From: Burkholderiaceae bacterium
GTDB taxonomy: Bacteria; Pseudomonadota; Gammaproteobacteria; Burkholderiales; Burkholderiaceae_C
NCBI GenBank assembly: GCA_023268425.1
Contig: JALRFN010000229.1
Span: 1-8,623, forward strand
DNA length: 8,623 nucleotides
Direction of reading: 5' to 3'
Shown here: positions 1-6,422 of the stretch, piece after piece
Numbering within the stretch: position 1 is the first letter of the stretch
Layout of the letters: each line of letters starts with the position of its first letter
Translations under genes and position numbers: made by a program
Notes under the pieces: generated by a model
Told to the model about the DNA's origin: nothing
What the model saw: only the letters and a program-made list of their open reading frames with translations
Databases searched by the model: none

Positions 1-110
1 CCATGGGTTACAACGGCGGCTTGGTCGCGGCTTTGGTGACTTTGTCGACCTTGGCAGCGATGCTCAGCCTGCCCTTCAGTTTGGGCGTGTTGTTGCCGCT
101 GGTGGGCTGA
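1..110 (+). CDS. AEC-family (auxin efflux carrier-type) permease, C-terminal end only
   Basis: The frame is open from the window edge to the TGA at 108-110 and gives 36 residues plus a partial codon. The peptide starts MGYNGGLVAA and continues through a Leu/Ala/Ser-rich hydrophobic stretch containing LVTLSTLAAM and LSLPFSLGVL. A final membrane helix with the order small-aa/VTLST/LSLP is typical of the last segment of AEC permeases, which move malonate or other organic anions across the inner membrane. The ATG at base 3 is probably an internal methionine, since the gene should continue upstream. Its 3' end overlaps the 3' end of the convergent lipoprotein gene by 35 bases. Family assignment rests on a short tail only; another multi-helix permease cannot be excluded. 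Confidence 0.6.
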   Translation, partial: MGYNGGLVAALVTLSTLAAMLSLPFSLGVLLPLVG

Positions 111-774
111 GCAACAAATCCAGGCGGCGCTGTACCTGCTGCGCCGCTTCGGTTTGCCCGTCGGCCTCAAGCAACTGCTGTTGGGCCTTCAACCACACCC
201 CCACGGCGCGCGACCACCCTTGCGCTGACGCCGTGTCCACCGCCACACGCGCCACCGCTGGGTCGCGCTGCCCCTGACGCCACAGCACCCCCGCAGCAAC
301 CAGGCGCGACCAAGCCAAGTCGACATCGGCGAGCGCAACGGCTCGACGATCCGGCGACGCTTGGGCCACACCGCGTTGGGTTTTCGGCAGTCGCCCAATG
401 TCTTCTGGACTCGCCTGCGCCATCAAGTAGCGCGCATAGGCTTGGGTCTCGGCGCTCGCGTCGCCGAGGCCCGGCGCATGCGCACAATCCACGAAATCCA
501 AGGCCGACACATGGGCGGCGCACGCCATCAAGTAAGTGCGCGCAACGGCTTCAGGATCTGCGCTGCGGCGTGCCTCGCGCTGGGCGCGGGCGAACTCGAC
601 CTCAGCCACTTTGTCGACGCCAGACAGGTAAGCGTCCACCGCTTGCTGCACCGCGCTGGCACTGGCGACTTGCCAATCGGGCACCGGCGCGCTGCCACAA
701 GCCACCAAACCCACGCAGCTTGCAGCAGCTACCACCCCTCGCCATGTTTTGGCCCACGTGTTGCGCTCTGTCAT
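76..774 (-). CDS. Predicted outer-membrane lipoprotein of the MCE transport cluster
   Basis: The protein has 232 aa. The start at 774 was chosen because its ATG overlaps the TGA of the upstream MCE gene (ATGA, 774-771), the usual sign of translational coupling. A longer in-frame extension to 810 would lie inside the MCE gene. The N-terminus has Arg/Lys, a hydrophobic stretch and the lipobox LVAC with Cys26, followed by Gly-Ser. There is no Asp at +2, so outer-membrane sorting is expected. The mature part is Ala/Gln/Arg-rich and looks largely helical; no known domain was recognised. It does not obviously resemble the beta-rich PqiC-type auxiliary lipoproteins, although it occupies the same place in the cluster. 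By position it is inferred to be the outer-membrane partner of the MCE complex. It is the last gene of the minus-strand block and overlaps the permease tail at 76-110. Confidence 0.8.
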   Translation of the reverse strand: MTERNTWAKTWRGVVAAASCVGLVACGSAPVPDWQVASASAVQQAVDAYLSGVDKVAEVEFARAQREARRSADPEAVARTYLMACAAHVSALDFVDCAHAPGLGDASAETQAYARYLMAQASPEDIGRLPKTQRGVAQASPDRRAVALADVDLAWSRLVAAGVLWRQGQRDPAVARVAVDTASAQGWSRAVGVWLKAQQQLLEADGQTEAAQQVQRRLDLLLSPPAATTRPN

Positions 775-1766
775 GGCAGCTTGACCTCCACTTGACGCGC
801 CAATGGCCACTTGGTGTTGATTTCGTTGATCAAGGCATCGACCTTGCGCAAGCTGGCCTCGACTTCGGCGCGCAGCGCCACCAAATCGGTGGTCGCTGCT
901 TTGGTGTCGGCGGCAATGCCTTGCCCGCTTTTCAAAATGTCATCGACCTTGAGCATGCTTTCTCGGGTCTGCACCAACAACTGGGTCACGTTGGTCGCAC
1001 TGGCGTTCAATTCGCTCATCAACCCCTTTTGACCAAACACCTGTCGATCGGCGTTTTTCACCATGCCATTGGCCGAGGCGACCAATTGGTCCAGCGTCTT
1101 CACCAGATCTTTGGCTGAGGTCATGATGGCCGCCACCGAAGCGGCATCTTGGTCGTTGCCCATCAAGACCCCCAAAGCACCGTGTTGGCCATTGAGTCGC
1201 TCGGTGGTTTGACGCAGGTTGTTCAGGGTCGCCACCATCGCCGATTGCTCGCTGGTCATGTTGGACAAGTGCTCCAGCAATTCACGCGCGGCCAGGGTGA
1301 TTTTGGGGATTTGCGCCGAGACGTCACCAAACAAGACATCGCGTTCGGCCCCGTCGGGCAGCAACGGGCCCTCAAGCAAGCCCGTGTACGCTTTGAGCTG
1401 CGGGCTGCCAATCAAGCCTTTTTCCAGCACAAACACGCTGGACTCGCGCAGCCACTTGGCCTCTTTCTTAGGCACTTCGACCCGCAAACGCGCCCGTCCG
1501 TCGTCGTGCAAAGCCACCCGCGTGACCCGACCAATCGGGAAGCCCGCAAAAGTCATCTCCATGCCCACATCCACGCCCGTGGCGTCTTCGGCGACCAAGG
1601 TCAGGGTTTGCGACTGCTCAAACACGCCACGCGCGTACATCACGTAGACCACCGCGCCCACGACGATGGCGGCCAACAGCAGCAAAATCGCCGCCGCTTT
1701 GAGTTCCAAAGCACGCGGCAAACCCTCATCGGGCGACAGGCTCACAGATTTGCTGTCCATACTCAC
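771..1766 (-). CDS. MlaD/MCE-family lipid-transport protein
   Basis: The protein has 331 aa if it starts at the GTG at 1766-1764, which directly abuts the TGA of the permease gene. An ATG two codons later (1760-1758) is an equally possible start. A short cytoplasmic N-terminus is followed by one membrane helix (about residues 22-44). One MCE domain comes next (about 54-130), with the family pattern of a GVDVGM turn, GFPIGRV and a LIGSPQ segment. Residues 150-315 look helical and probably form the coil or shaft that projects into the periplasm. The tail ends KWPLARQVEVKLP. MCE proteins form hexameric rings that bind phospholipid and pass it between the inner and outer membranes. The gene lies between the MlaE-like permease (no gap) and the lipoprotein (4-base overlap), so it is clearly part of one transcription unit. 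The substrate and the direction of transport cannot be told from the sequence. Confidence 0.9.
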   Translation of the reverse strand: MSMDSKSVSLSPDEGLPRALELKAAAILLLLAAIVVGAVVYVMYARGVFEQSQTLTLVAEDATGVDVGMEMTFAGFPIGRVTRVALHDDGRARLRVEVPKKEAKWLRESSVFVLEKGLIGSPQLKAYTGLLEGPLLPDGAERDVLFGDVSAQIPKITLAARELLEHLSNMTSEQSAMVATLNNLRQTTERLNGQHGALGVLMGNDQDAASVAAIMTSAKDLVKTLDQLVASANGMVKNADRQVFGQKGLMSELNASATNVTQLLVQTRESMLKVDDILKSGQGIAADTKAATTDLVALRAEVEASLRKVDALINEINTKWPLARQVEVKLP

Positions 1767-2540
1767 TCACGCGTAACTGCCCAGCAACGACAGGGCTTCA
1801 ATCAGCAACAAGCTTGAAAACAAACGCGCAAAGGCCTTGAGTTCAGCCACCTTCAACTGGGCTTGTGGGTCCACCACCGCCACGCCCAGCGGCACCACCG
1901 ACACCGCCAACGCAAACAGCGTGGTTTTGATGCCAAACACCACCACCGTGTCGGGCTTGAACACTTCGCCAATCATGCCCGTGAATTGCGCGACACCCCA
2001 AGGCGAAAAGCCATAAACCGTCAAATACGACAAGCCCAGGGCGACACACGAGGCCACAGCCGCCAACAGATACACGGCCACCACCCCGGCGACCGCTCGC
2101 GGCAACAACGGCCACAACAAATGCCCGGTTTGGTGCTGCGCCAGGGCGGCGGCGGTTTGCGCCCCTGGCATGGTCACGCGCAAAGAGACAAACAAAGCAG
2201 AAACCAAGGGAATGAGTTCCAACACCAAGGTGCGGGTCAAGACCTCCAGGGCATAACCACTGAGCCCATAACTGAGTGCTGTCGTCCACACAATGCGCAC
2301 AATCACCAGGCTGATCAAGGCGGACAAAGCAATGAACCAAGGCAGGATGGGCGCGGTGGACACGTAGATGTGCGCCAAGATGCGCTTTTTGTAGTGCCCC
2401 CGGTAAGACGAAGGCGACAAGGCCAGCACCACCATTTGTGCACCCCAAAACAGCACCCGCCACCAGTTGCGCAGCCAGCGGCCAGCCATCACCGCCAGCA
2501 AACGAGCGGTTGCAAACCATGGTTCTAAAAACGAAAGCAT
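1767..2540 (-). CDS. MlaE-like permease of the MCE system, divergent
   Basis: The protein has 257 aa from the ATG at 2540-2538. A start at 2576 (12 aa longer) is possible. Longer in-frame extensions run inside queG and read as low-quality shadow protein, so they were rejected. An amphipathic N-terminal region (SYRGHYKKRI, about 46-53) is followed by four or five hydrophobic segments (about 60-84, 100-122, 148-172, 198-222) and the tail ARLFSSLLLIEALSLLGSY. This matches the MlaE/permease fold that anchors MCE rings in the inner membrane. The motif usually written RELGP reads LELIP (108-111 region). The following stretch, where MlaE proteins carry the EIDAL coupling helix that docks the ATPase, is short and reads PGAQTAAALAQHQTGHLLW. 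No ATPase gene lies between this gene and its MCE partner or between it and queG. Membership of the family is likely; whether it works as an ABC permease is uncertain. Confidence 0.82.
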   Translation of the reverse strand: MLSFLEPWFATARLLAVMAGRWLRNWWRVLFWGAQMVVLALSPSSYRGHYKKRILAHIYVSTAPILPWFIALSALISLVIVRIVWTTALSYGLSGYALEVLTRTLVLELIPLVSALFVSLRVTMPGAQTAAALAQHQTGHLLWPLLPRAVAGVVAVYLLAAVASCVALGLSYLTVYGFSPWGVAQFTGMIGEVFKPDTVVVFGIKTTLFALAVSVVPLGVAVVDPQAQLKVAELKAFARLFSSLLLIEALSLLGSYA

Positions 2541-2546
2541 TTCACC

Positions 2547-2552
2547 ATCATA
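2547..2552 (-). promoter_or_regulatory. Possible -10 element of the MCE permease gene
   Basis: The minus strand reads TATGAT here, five of six matches to TATAAT, and ends six bases before the ATG at 2540. There is no clear Shine-Dalgarno sequence and no good -35 box at 16-18 bases. If real, transcription would begin at or next to the start codon, giving a leaderless message separate from queG. This is a pattern match only. Confidence 0.3.
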
Positions 2553-2590
2553 GCCAGTGCCAAGCCTTGCCCGCATCGGCTCAAGCTCAT

Positions 2591-2616
2591 CGACAGGAAA
2601 GCTTGGGCTTTTGTCG
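2591..2616 (-). other. Hairpin between queG and the MCE permease gene
   Basis: CGACA (2591-2595) pairs with TGTCG (2612-2616) and AAAGC (2598-2602) pairs with GCTTT (2607-2611). The loop is TTGG and there is a two-base GG bulge. The structure sits four bases after the queG stop codon. No U-run follows it on the minus strand, so it is a weak terminator candidate at best. It could instead stabilise the 3' end of the queG message or lower read-through into the permease gene. Confidence 0.35.
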
Positions 2617-2619
2617 CGC

Positions 2620-3714
2620 TTAGGGCTCGTATGCGTCGGCCAAGGCCCAGTCGATGTGTTCGCGCAGCATGTCACTGGCGGTGGCGCGCCGCGCCGCCAA
2701 GGCCGCTTGCATGGCTTGGCGCGTCTGCACATCCACGCCCGGTGCGCGCAAGGCATTGCCCAGGGCCACCGCCAAGTTGCGCGACCAGCGCGCAAAGCCC
2801 ATGCGACGGATCGCACTGCCCTCGGTGTGGCGCAAAAATGCGGCCTCATCCCAGGCCCACAAGGCCAACAAATTTGCCTGCGGCCATGGCTCGCGCGCAG
2901 CGAAATCTGGCAAGCGCGTGGTTTGCGCGTATTTGTTCCAAGGGCACGCCAGTTGACAATCGTCACAACCGTAGATGCGGTTGCCCATCGCGGCGCGCAG
3001 CGCTAACGGGATGGGGCCATCATGCTCGATGGTGAGGTAAGAGATACAACGCCGGGCATCGAGTCGGTAGGGCGCCACAATCGCCCCGGTTGGACAAGCG
3101 TTGATGCACGCTGAACATTGACCGCAGTGGGCGCTCACCGCTTCGCTGGGCGGCAAGGCCAAGTCGACGTAGATTTCTCCCAAAAAAAACATCGAGCCAC
3201 CGCTGCGGTTGAGCACCAGCGTGTGCTTGCCACGCCAGCCCTGGCCGCTGCGCGCTGCCAACTCGCACTCCAAGACCGGCGCGGAGTCGGTGAAGACCCG
3301 ATGGCCCAAGGGCCCCACCGCATCAGCGATCTGCTCGGCCAAGCGCTGAAGGCGGCTGCGCAAGACCTTGTGGTAGTCGCGGCCGTGGGCGTAACGCGAG
3401 ACCACCGCCTGAGTCGCTTGGCCTGTGCGCTGCCACGACACAGCCACCCAATCGTCGCCCACGCCCTCGGGCAGGTAGTCCATGCGCACGGTGATCACGC
3501 TGACCGTCCCAGGCACCAACTCGGCTGGGCGCGCACGTTTGAGGCCATGGCGAGCCATGTAGTCCATGCTGCCGTGAAAGCCTGCAGCCAACCAGGCTTG
3601 CAAGCCCGCTTCGGCGCTGCGCAAGTCGATGTCGGCCACACCCAGGTGCGCAAAGCCCAAGGCTTGCGCCCAAGTCTGCAGTTGCTTCATGGACAATGCG
3701 GGCTGTGTCATCAT
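2620..3714 (-). CDS. queG: tRNA epoxyqueuosine(34) reductase QueG
   Basis: The protein has 364 aa from the first of two consecutive ATGs (3714 and 3711). An extension to 3765 would lack any start signal. QueG is a cytoplasmic cobalamin and iron-sulfur enzyme that performs the last step of queuosine synthesis, reducing epoxyqueuosine at position 34 of tRNAs. The catalytic region FTDSAPVLE (Asp143) is present, followed by the conserved GKHTLVLN and GSMFFLGEI segments. The cluster motif CGQCSACINACPTGA supplies Cys197, 200, 203 and 207. Cys223 and CDDCQLACPW (Cys250, 253, 257) complete the eight cysteines expected for two [4Fe-4S] clusters. The C-terminal helical region, usual for the longer QueG forms, continues to residue 364. 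The gene diverges from tsaE, echoing the queG-tsaE proximity known in enterobacteria. A TACAAT box lies just before the start. Confidence 0.96.
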   Translation of the reverse strand: MMTQPALSMKQLQTWAQALGFAHLGVADIDLRSAEAGLQAWLAAGFHGSMDYMARHGLKRARPAELVPGTVSVITVRMDYLPEGVGDDWVAVSWQRTGQATQAVVSRYAHGRDYHKVLRSRLQRLAEQIADAVGPLGHRVFTDSAPVLECELAARSGQGWRGKHTLVLNRSGGSMFFLGEIYVDLALPPSEAVSAHCGQCSACINACPTGAIVAPYRLDARRCISYLTIEHDGPIPLALRAAMGNRIYGCDDCQLACPWNKYAQTTRLPDFAAREPWPQANLLALWAWDEAAFLRHTEGSAIRRMGFARWSRNLAVALGNALRAPGVDVQTRQAMQAALAARRATASDMLREHIDWALADAYEP

Positions 3715-3718
3715 CGCG

Positions 3719-3724
3719 ATTGTA
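3719..3724 (-). promoter_or_regulatory. Possible -10 element of queG in the queG/tsaE divergent region
   Basis: The minus strand reads TACAAT, preceded by a T-run, and ends four bases before the ATG at 3714. No convincing -35 box at 16-18 bases and no Shine-Dalgarno sequence were found. The implied transcription start falls on the tandem ATGATG, which would make queG leaderless. The rest of the 3715-3815 region is C-rich, and I could not identify a tsaE promoter or ribosome binding site in it. Confidence 0.35.
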
Positions 3725-3815
3725 AAAACCGCGTTGAGCGCTTGGTGACCCCAACCATCGGCCACGACCCAAACGCCGCATTCGGCCCGAACCCAACCGC
3801 CCGACCACCTCAGGC

Positions 3816-4304
3816 ATGACCTTCCCCACGCTGGCCATCACGCTGACTGACGAAGACGCCACCCGTGCGCTGGCACAGGCCTTGGCCCAAAACCCAAGCC
3901 TGGCCGACGCGACCCTGTCGCTGTGGGGTGGTTTGGGCGCCGGTAAGACCACCTTCACCCGCCATTTGCTGCGCGCCTTGGGCGCGCAAGGACGCATCAA
4001 GAGTCCCACCTACGCACTGCTCGAGCCTTACGACGATTTGCCCGCGCCATGGGGCCGCTTGTCAGCCTGGCATTTCGACTTTTACCGCTTGCAAGACCCC
4101 AACGAGTACGAGGAAGCGGGTCTGGCCGAAGTCTTCGCCACGCCGGGTTTGAAAATCGTGGAGTGGTTGGAACAAGTCGCTGAACACGCGCCGGCTGTCG
4201 ACCTCAGTCTCGACTTGTCCATCTTGGACGATGGCCAGCGCCAAGCCCGCTTGCAAGCGCACAGCGCGTGCGGCACCGCCTTGATCAAAGGTTTGCACAA
4301 ATGA
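3816..4304 (+). CDS. tsaE: tRNA threonylcarbamoyladenosine biosynthesis ATPase TsaE
   Basis: The protein has 162 aa, the normal length for TsaE. It is the ATPase that works with TsaB and TsaD to form t6A at position 37 of ANN-decoding tRNAs in the cytoplasm, an essential modification in many bacteria. Visible motifs are the Walker A loop GGLGAGKTT (38-46), the switch-like SPTYALLEPY (63-72), HFDFYRL (86-92) and IVEWLE (114-119), in the family order. A C-terminal extension of about 40 residues follows. The ATG at 3816 is the first in frame. It has no clear Shine-Dalgarno sequence (CCTCAGGC precedes it). The stop overlaps the amiC start as ATGA (4301-4304), so the two genes are almost certainly co-transcribed and translationally coupled, as tsaE and an amidase gene are in many proteobacteria. 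Confidence 0.96.
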   Translation: MTFPTLAITLTDEDATRALAQALAQNPSLADATLSLWGGLGAGKTTFTRHLLRALGAQGRIKSPTYALLEPYDDLPAPWGRLSAWHFDFYRLQDPNEYEEAGLAEVFATPGLKIVEWLEQVAEHAPAVDLSLDLSILDDGQRQARLQAHSACGTALIKGLHK

Positions 4305-5659
4305 AACGCCGCGCGCTGCTCAAGGCGGGTGCACATGCGCTGCCCCTGTTGCTGCTGGGCAGGGCCGAGATCGCCTGGGGGGCCAACGTGGTGGCCGTGC
4401 GCATGTGGCCTGCGCCGGACTACAGCCGGGTGACCATCGAGTCCGATACGGCGTTGCAGACGACGCAAAATTTCGTGCCCAACCCGCCACGCCTGGCAGT
4501 CGACATCCACGGCCTCAGCTTGCAGCCAGAACTCAAAGAACTGGTCAACGAGCTCAAGCCCGACGACCCCAACATCGCCCGGGTGCGCGTCGCACAGTTC
4601 ACCCCCGACACGGTGCGGCTGGTGCTCGACCTCAAACACGAGGTGCGCCCACAAGTCTTCACCTTGGCCCCGATTGCGCCGTACCAAAACCGATTGGTGC
4701 TGGACCTCTACCCCACCGTGGCGCCTGACCCCCTGGCCCAGTTGATCAACGAGCGTTTGCGCAGCATCGAAAACCAAGTCGCCAACGCCGACCCCCTGGG
4801 GCAGTGGTTGAGCCAAAACCCCAGCACACCCACTCGCCAAACGCCGCCCTTGCGCGAGCCTGCACACGTGGGACAAGCGCAAATCACGCCAGAGCGCGGC
4901 CGCCCCCCTGCGCCCGCGCCCAGCGAGCCCAGCGCGCAACGCTTCATCGTGGTGGCCTTGGATCCCGGCCACGGCGGCGAAGACCCAGGCGCCATCGGCC
5001 CCAACGGCACGCAAGAAAAAGACGTGGTGCTGCAAATCGCCCGACGCCTGCGCGAGCGCATCAACCGCAGCCGCGTGGGCGGCAACACCCTGCGCGCCTT
5101 CATGACCCGCGACGCCGACTTCTTTGTGCCGCTGCACACGCGCGTAGAAAAAGCCCGGCGCGTGCAGGCCGATTTGTTCATCAGCATCCACGCCGACGCC
5201 TTCACCAGCCCCGACCCCAAAGGGGCCAGCGTGTTCGCGCTCAGCACCCGTGGCGCCTCCAGCGCCATGGCGCGTTGGATGGCGAAGAAAGAAAACAACG
5301 CCGACTTGGTGGGCGGACTCAACGTCGCGGTACACGATGCGCAAGTGAAAAACGCGATGTTGGACATGAGCACCACGGCTCAAATCAACGACAGCCTCAA
5401 AGTCGGCACCAGCATGCTCAGCGAGCTGCGCCAAATCGGCAACCTGCACAAGCCCCGTGTCGAGCAAGCCGGCTTTGCGGTGCTCAAAGCCCCCGATGTG
5501 CCCAGCGTCTTGGTCGAGACGGCCTTCATCAGCAATCCCGAAGAAGAAGGGCGCTTGCGCAGCACAGAGTACCAAGAGGCCCTGGCCGACGCATTGATGG
5601 CCGGCATCATCCGTTACTTTGAAGCCCACCCACCCGCGCCGCGCCAACGGGTGTTGTGA
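4301..5659 (+). CDS. amiC: N-acetylmuramoyl-L-alanine amidase (AmiC type, Tat signal, AMIN domain)
   Basis: The protein has 452 aa. The start is fixed by the ATGA overlap with tsaE and an AAAGG nine bases upstream. The N-terminus MKRRALLKAG plus a short hydrophobic stretch resembles a twin-arginine signal with a very short n-region. An AMIN domain (about 29-140) targets septal peptidoglycan. A Pro-rich linker (about 170-213) leads to an Amidase_3 domain (about 214-445). Predicted zinc ligands are His224 in DPGHGGEDPG, Glu239 and His297 in SIHAD; Glu406 in VLVETAFISNP is the catalytic acid. The insert at about 310-365 corresponds to the autoinhibitory helix region that EnvC/NlpD activators displace in AmiA/B/C. 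The enzyme cleaves the amide between MurNAc and L-Ala for daughter-cell separation in the periplasm. The next plus-strand gene often found here in related genomes, mutL, is absent; dedA converges instead. Confidence 0.95.
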   Translation: MKRRALLKAGAHALPLLLLGRAEIAWGANVVAVRMWPAPDYSRVTIESDTALQTTQNFVPNPPRLAVDIHGLSLQPELKELVNELKPDDPNIARVRVAQFTPDTVRLVLDLKHEVRPQVFTLAPIAPYQNRLVLDLYPTVAPDPLAQLINERLRSIENQVANADPLGQWLSQNPSTPTRQTPPLREPAHVGQAQITPERGRPPAPAPSEPSAQRFIVVALDPGHGGEDPGAIGPNGTQEKDVVLQIARRLRERINRSRVGGNTLRAFMTRDADFFVPLHTRVEKARRVQADLFISIHADAFTSPDPKGASVFALSTRGASSAMARWMAKKENNADLVGGLNVAVHDAQVKNAMLDMSTTAQINDSLKVGTSMLSELRQIGNLHKPRVEQAGFAVLKAPDVPSVLVETAFISNPEEEGRLRSTEYQEALADALMAGIIRYFEAHPPAPRQRVL

Positions 5660-5665
5660 AGCGCG

Positions 5666-6316
5666 TCAGGCCTTGGGCTCAGGCGAAGACTTGGCGCGCA
5701 TGGCGCCGACGATCGCAATCACACCGGGGATCAAAATCAAGCCCCAAATCAGCAACTCCAAATTGGCCTTGACCCACGGCAAATTGCCAAAAAAGTAACC
5801 GGCGGCACCCACGCCCCCGACCCACAGCGTGGCACCAAGTACGTTGTACACCGTGAAGCCCATGCGTGACATCTCGGCCACGCCCGCCACAAAAGGCGCA
5901 AAGGTTCGGATGAACGGCATGAAGCGCGCCAACACAATCGTGATGCCACCGTAGCGCTCGTAAAACGCGTGCGCCTTGTCAAAGTGCTCGCGGTTGAACC
6001 AACGCGACTGCTCCCAGCCAAAGACTTTGGGGCCAAAGTAACGGCCAATGGAGAAGTTGAGCTGGTCGCCCAAAATTGCCGCCACCCACATCAGGCCCAG
6101 CGCTGTGCCCAAATGCATGTCACCCACGGCGGACAAAGCCCCCACAACAAAGAGCAAGGAATCGCCCGGCAAAAAAGGCATGACGACCAAACCGGTTTCG
6201 ACAAACACAATCAAAAACAGCAAGGCGTAAACCCAGTTGCCGTAGTCACGCACAAAGGCCTGCAAATACTGGTCGATGTGCAGGATGAAGTCGATACCAA
6301 AAGCGATGAGGTCCAT
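5666..6316 (-). CDS. DedA-family integral membrane protein
   Basis: The protein has 216 aa, a typical DedA length. DedA (SNARE-associated/VTT) proteins sit in the inner membrane and are linked to flipping or recycling of undecaprenyl phosphate or phospholipids and to proton-gradient homeostasis. The family motifs are visible: FVETGLVVMPFLPGDSLL with Glu40 and the PGD at 50-52, GDQLNFSIGRYFG (83-95), and ARFMPFIRTFAPFVAG (130-145) with Arg131, Pro134, Arg137 and Pro141 of the re-entrant region. The last hydrophobic segment (about 188-205) precedes a short charged tail. The start at 6316 is the first ATG and lacks a Shine-Dalgarno sequence; a GATAAT box lies eight bases upstream. The 3' end is six bases from the end of amiC, tail to tail. 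The gene is monocistronic by layout, because a terminator precedes it. Confidence 0.93.
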   Translation of the reverse strand: MDLIAFGIDFILHIDQYLQAFVRDYGNWVYALLFLIVFVETGLVVMPFLPGDSLLFVVGALSAVGDMHLGTALGLMWVAAILGDQLNFSIGRYFGPKVFGWEQSRWFNREHFDKAHAFYERYGGITIVLARFMPFIRTFAPFVAGVAEMSRMGFTVYNVLGATLWVGGVGAAGYFFGNLPWVKANLELLIWGLILIPGVIAIVGAMRAKSSPEPKA

Positions 6317-6324
6317 GGGCGGGA

Positions 6325-6330
6325 ATTATC
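6325..6330 (-). promoter_or_regulatory. Possible -10 element of the dedA-family gene
   Basis: The minus strand reads GATAAT (five of six to TATAAT), with eight bases between it and the ATG at 6316. No good -35 element was found at the usual spacing; CTGCAG lies somewhat too far upstream. The position just downstream of a strong terminator makes a dedicated promoter here necessary, which adds some support. The resulting leader would be zero to a few bases long. Confidence 0.35.
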
Positions 6331-6361
6331 GTCGCAGGTCTCGGCAGCGCTGCAGACGCGC

Positions 6362-6404
6362 AAAAAAAGAGACCCAAGACGCGGACTTTCACGCGGCTTG
6401 GGTC
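6362..6404 (-). terminator. Intrinsic terminator of the thioredoxin/CcdA-like operon
   Basis: GACCCAAG (6371-6378) pairs perfectly with CTTGGGTC (6397-6404). After one A/G mismatch, CGCG (6380-6383) pairs with CGCG (6392-6395) around an eight-base loop. Read on the minus strand, the stem is followed by TC and then seven T (6368-6362). This is a textbook Rho-independent terminator, 18 bases after the stop of the CcdA-like gene. It isolates dedA from the redox genes. Confidence 0.9.
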
Positions 6405-6422
6405 AAGGGAGAAACCACAGGA

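Noticed and set aside
2541..2966. Upstream in-frame extension of the MCE permease gene inside queG
   Set aside because: The translation is Arg/Pro/Cys/Trp-rich shadow sequence of queG in another frame. MlaE-like character begins only at the ATG at 2540 (or at most 2576).
4082..5647. Long open frame antisense to amiC (over 500 codons)
   Set aside because: It is a by-product of high GC and strong codon bias in amiC. The peptide is His/Gly/Val-rich without motifs, and amiC is intact on the other strand.
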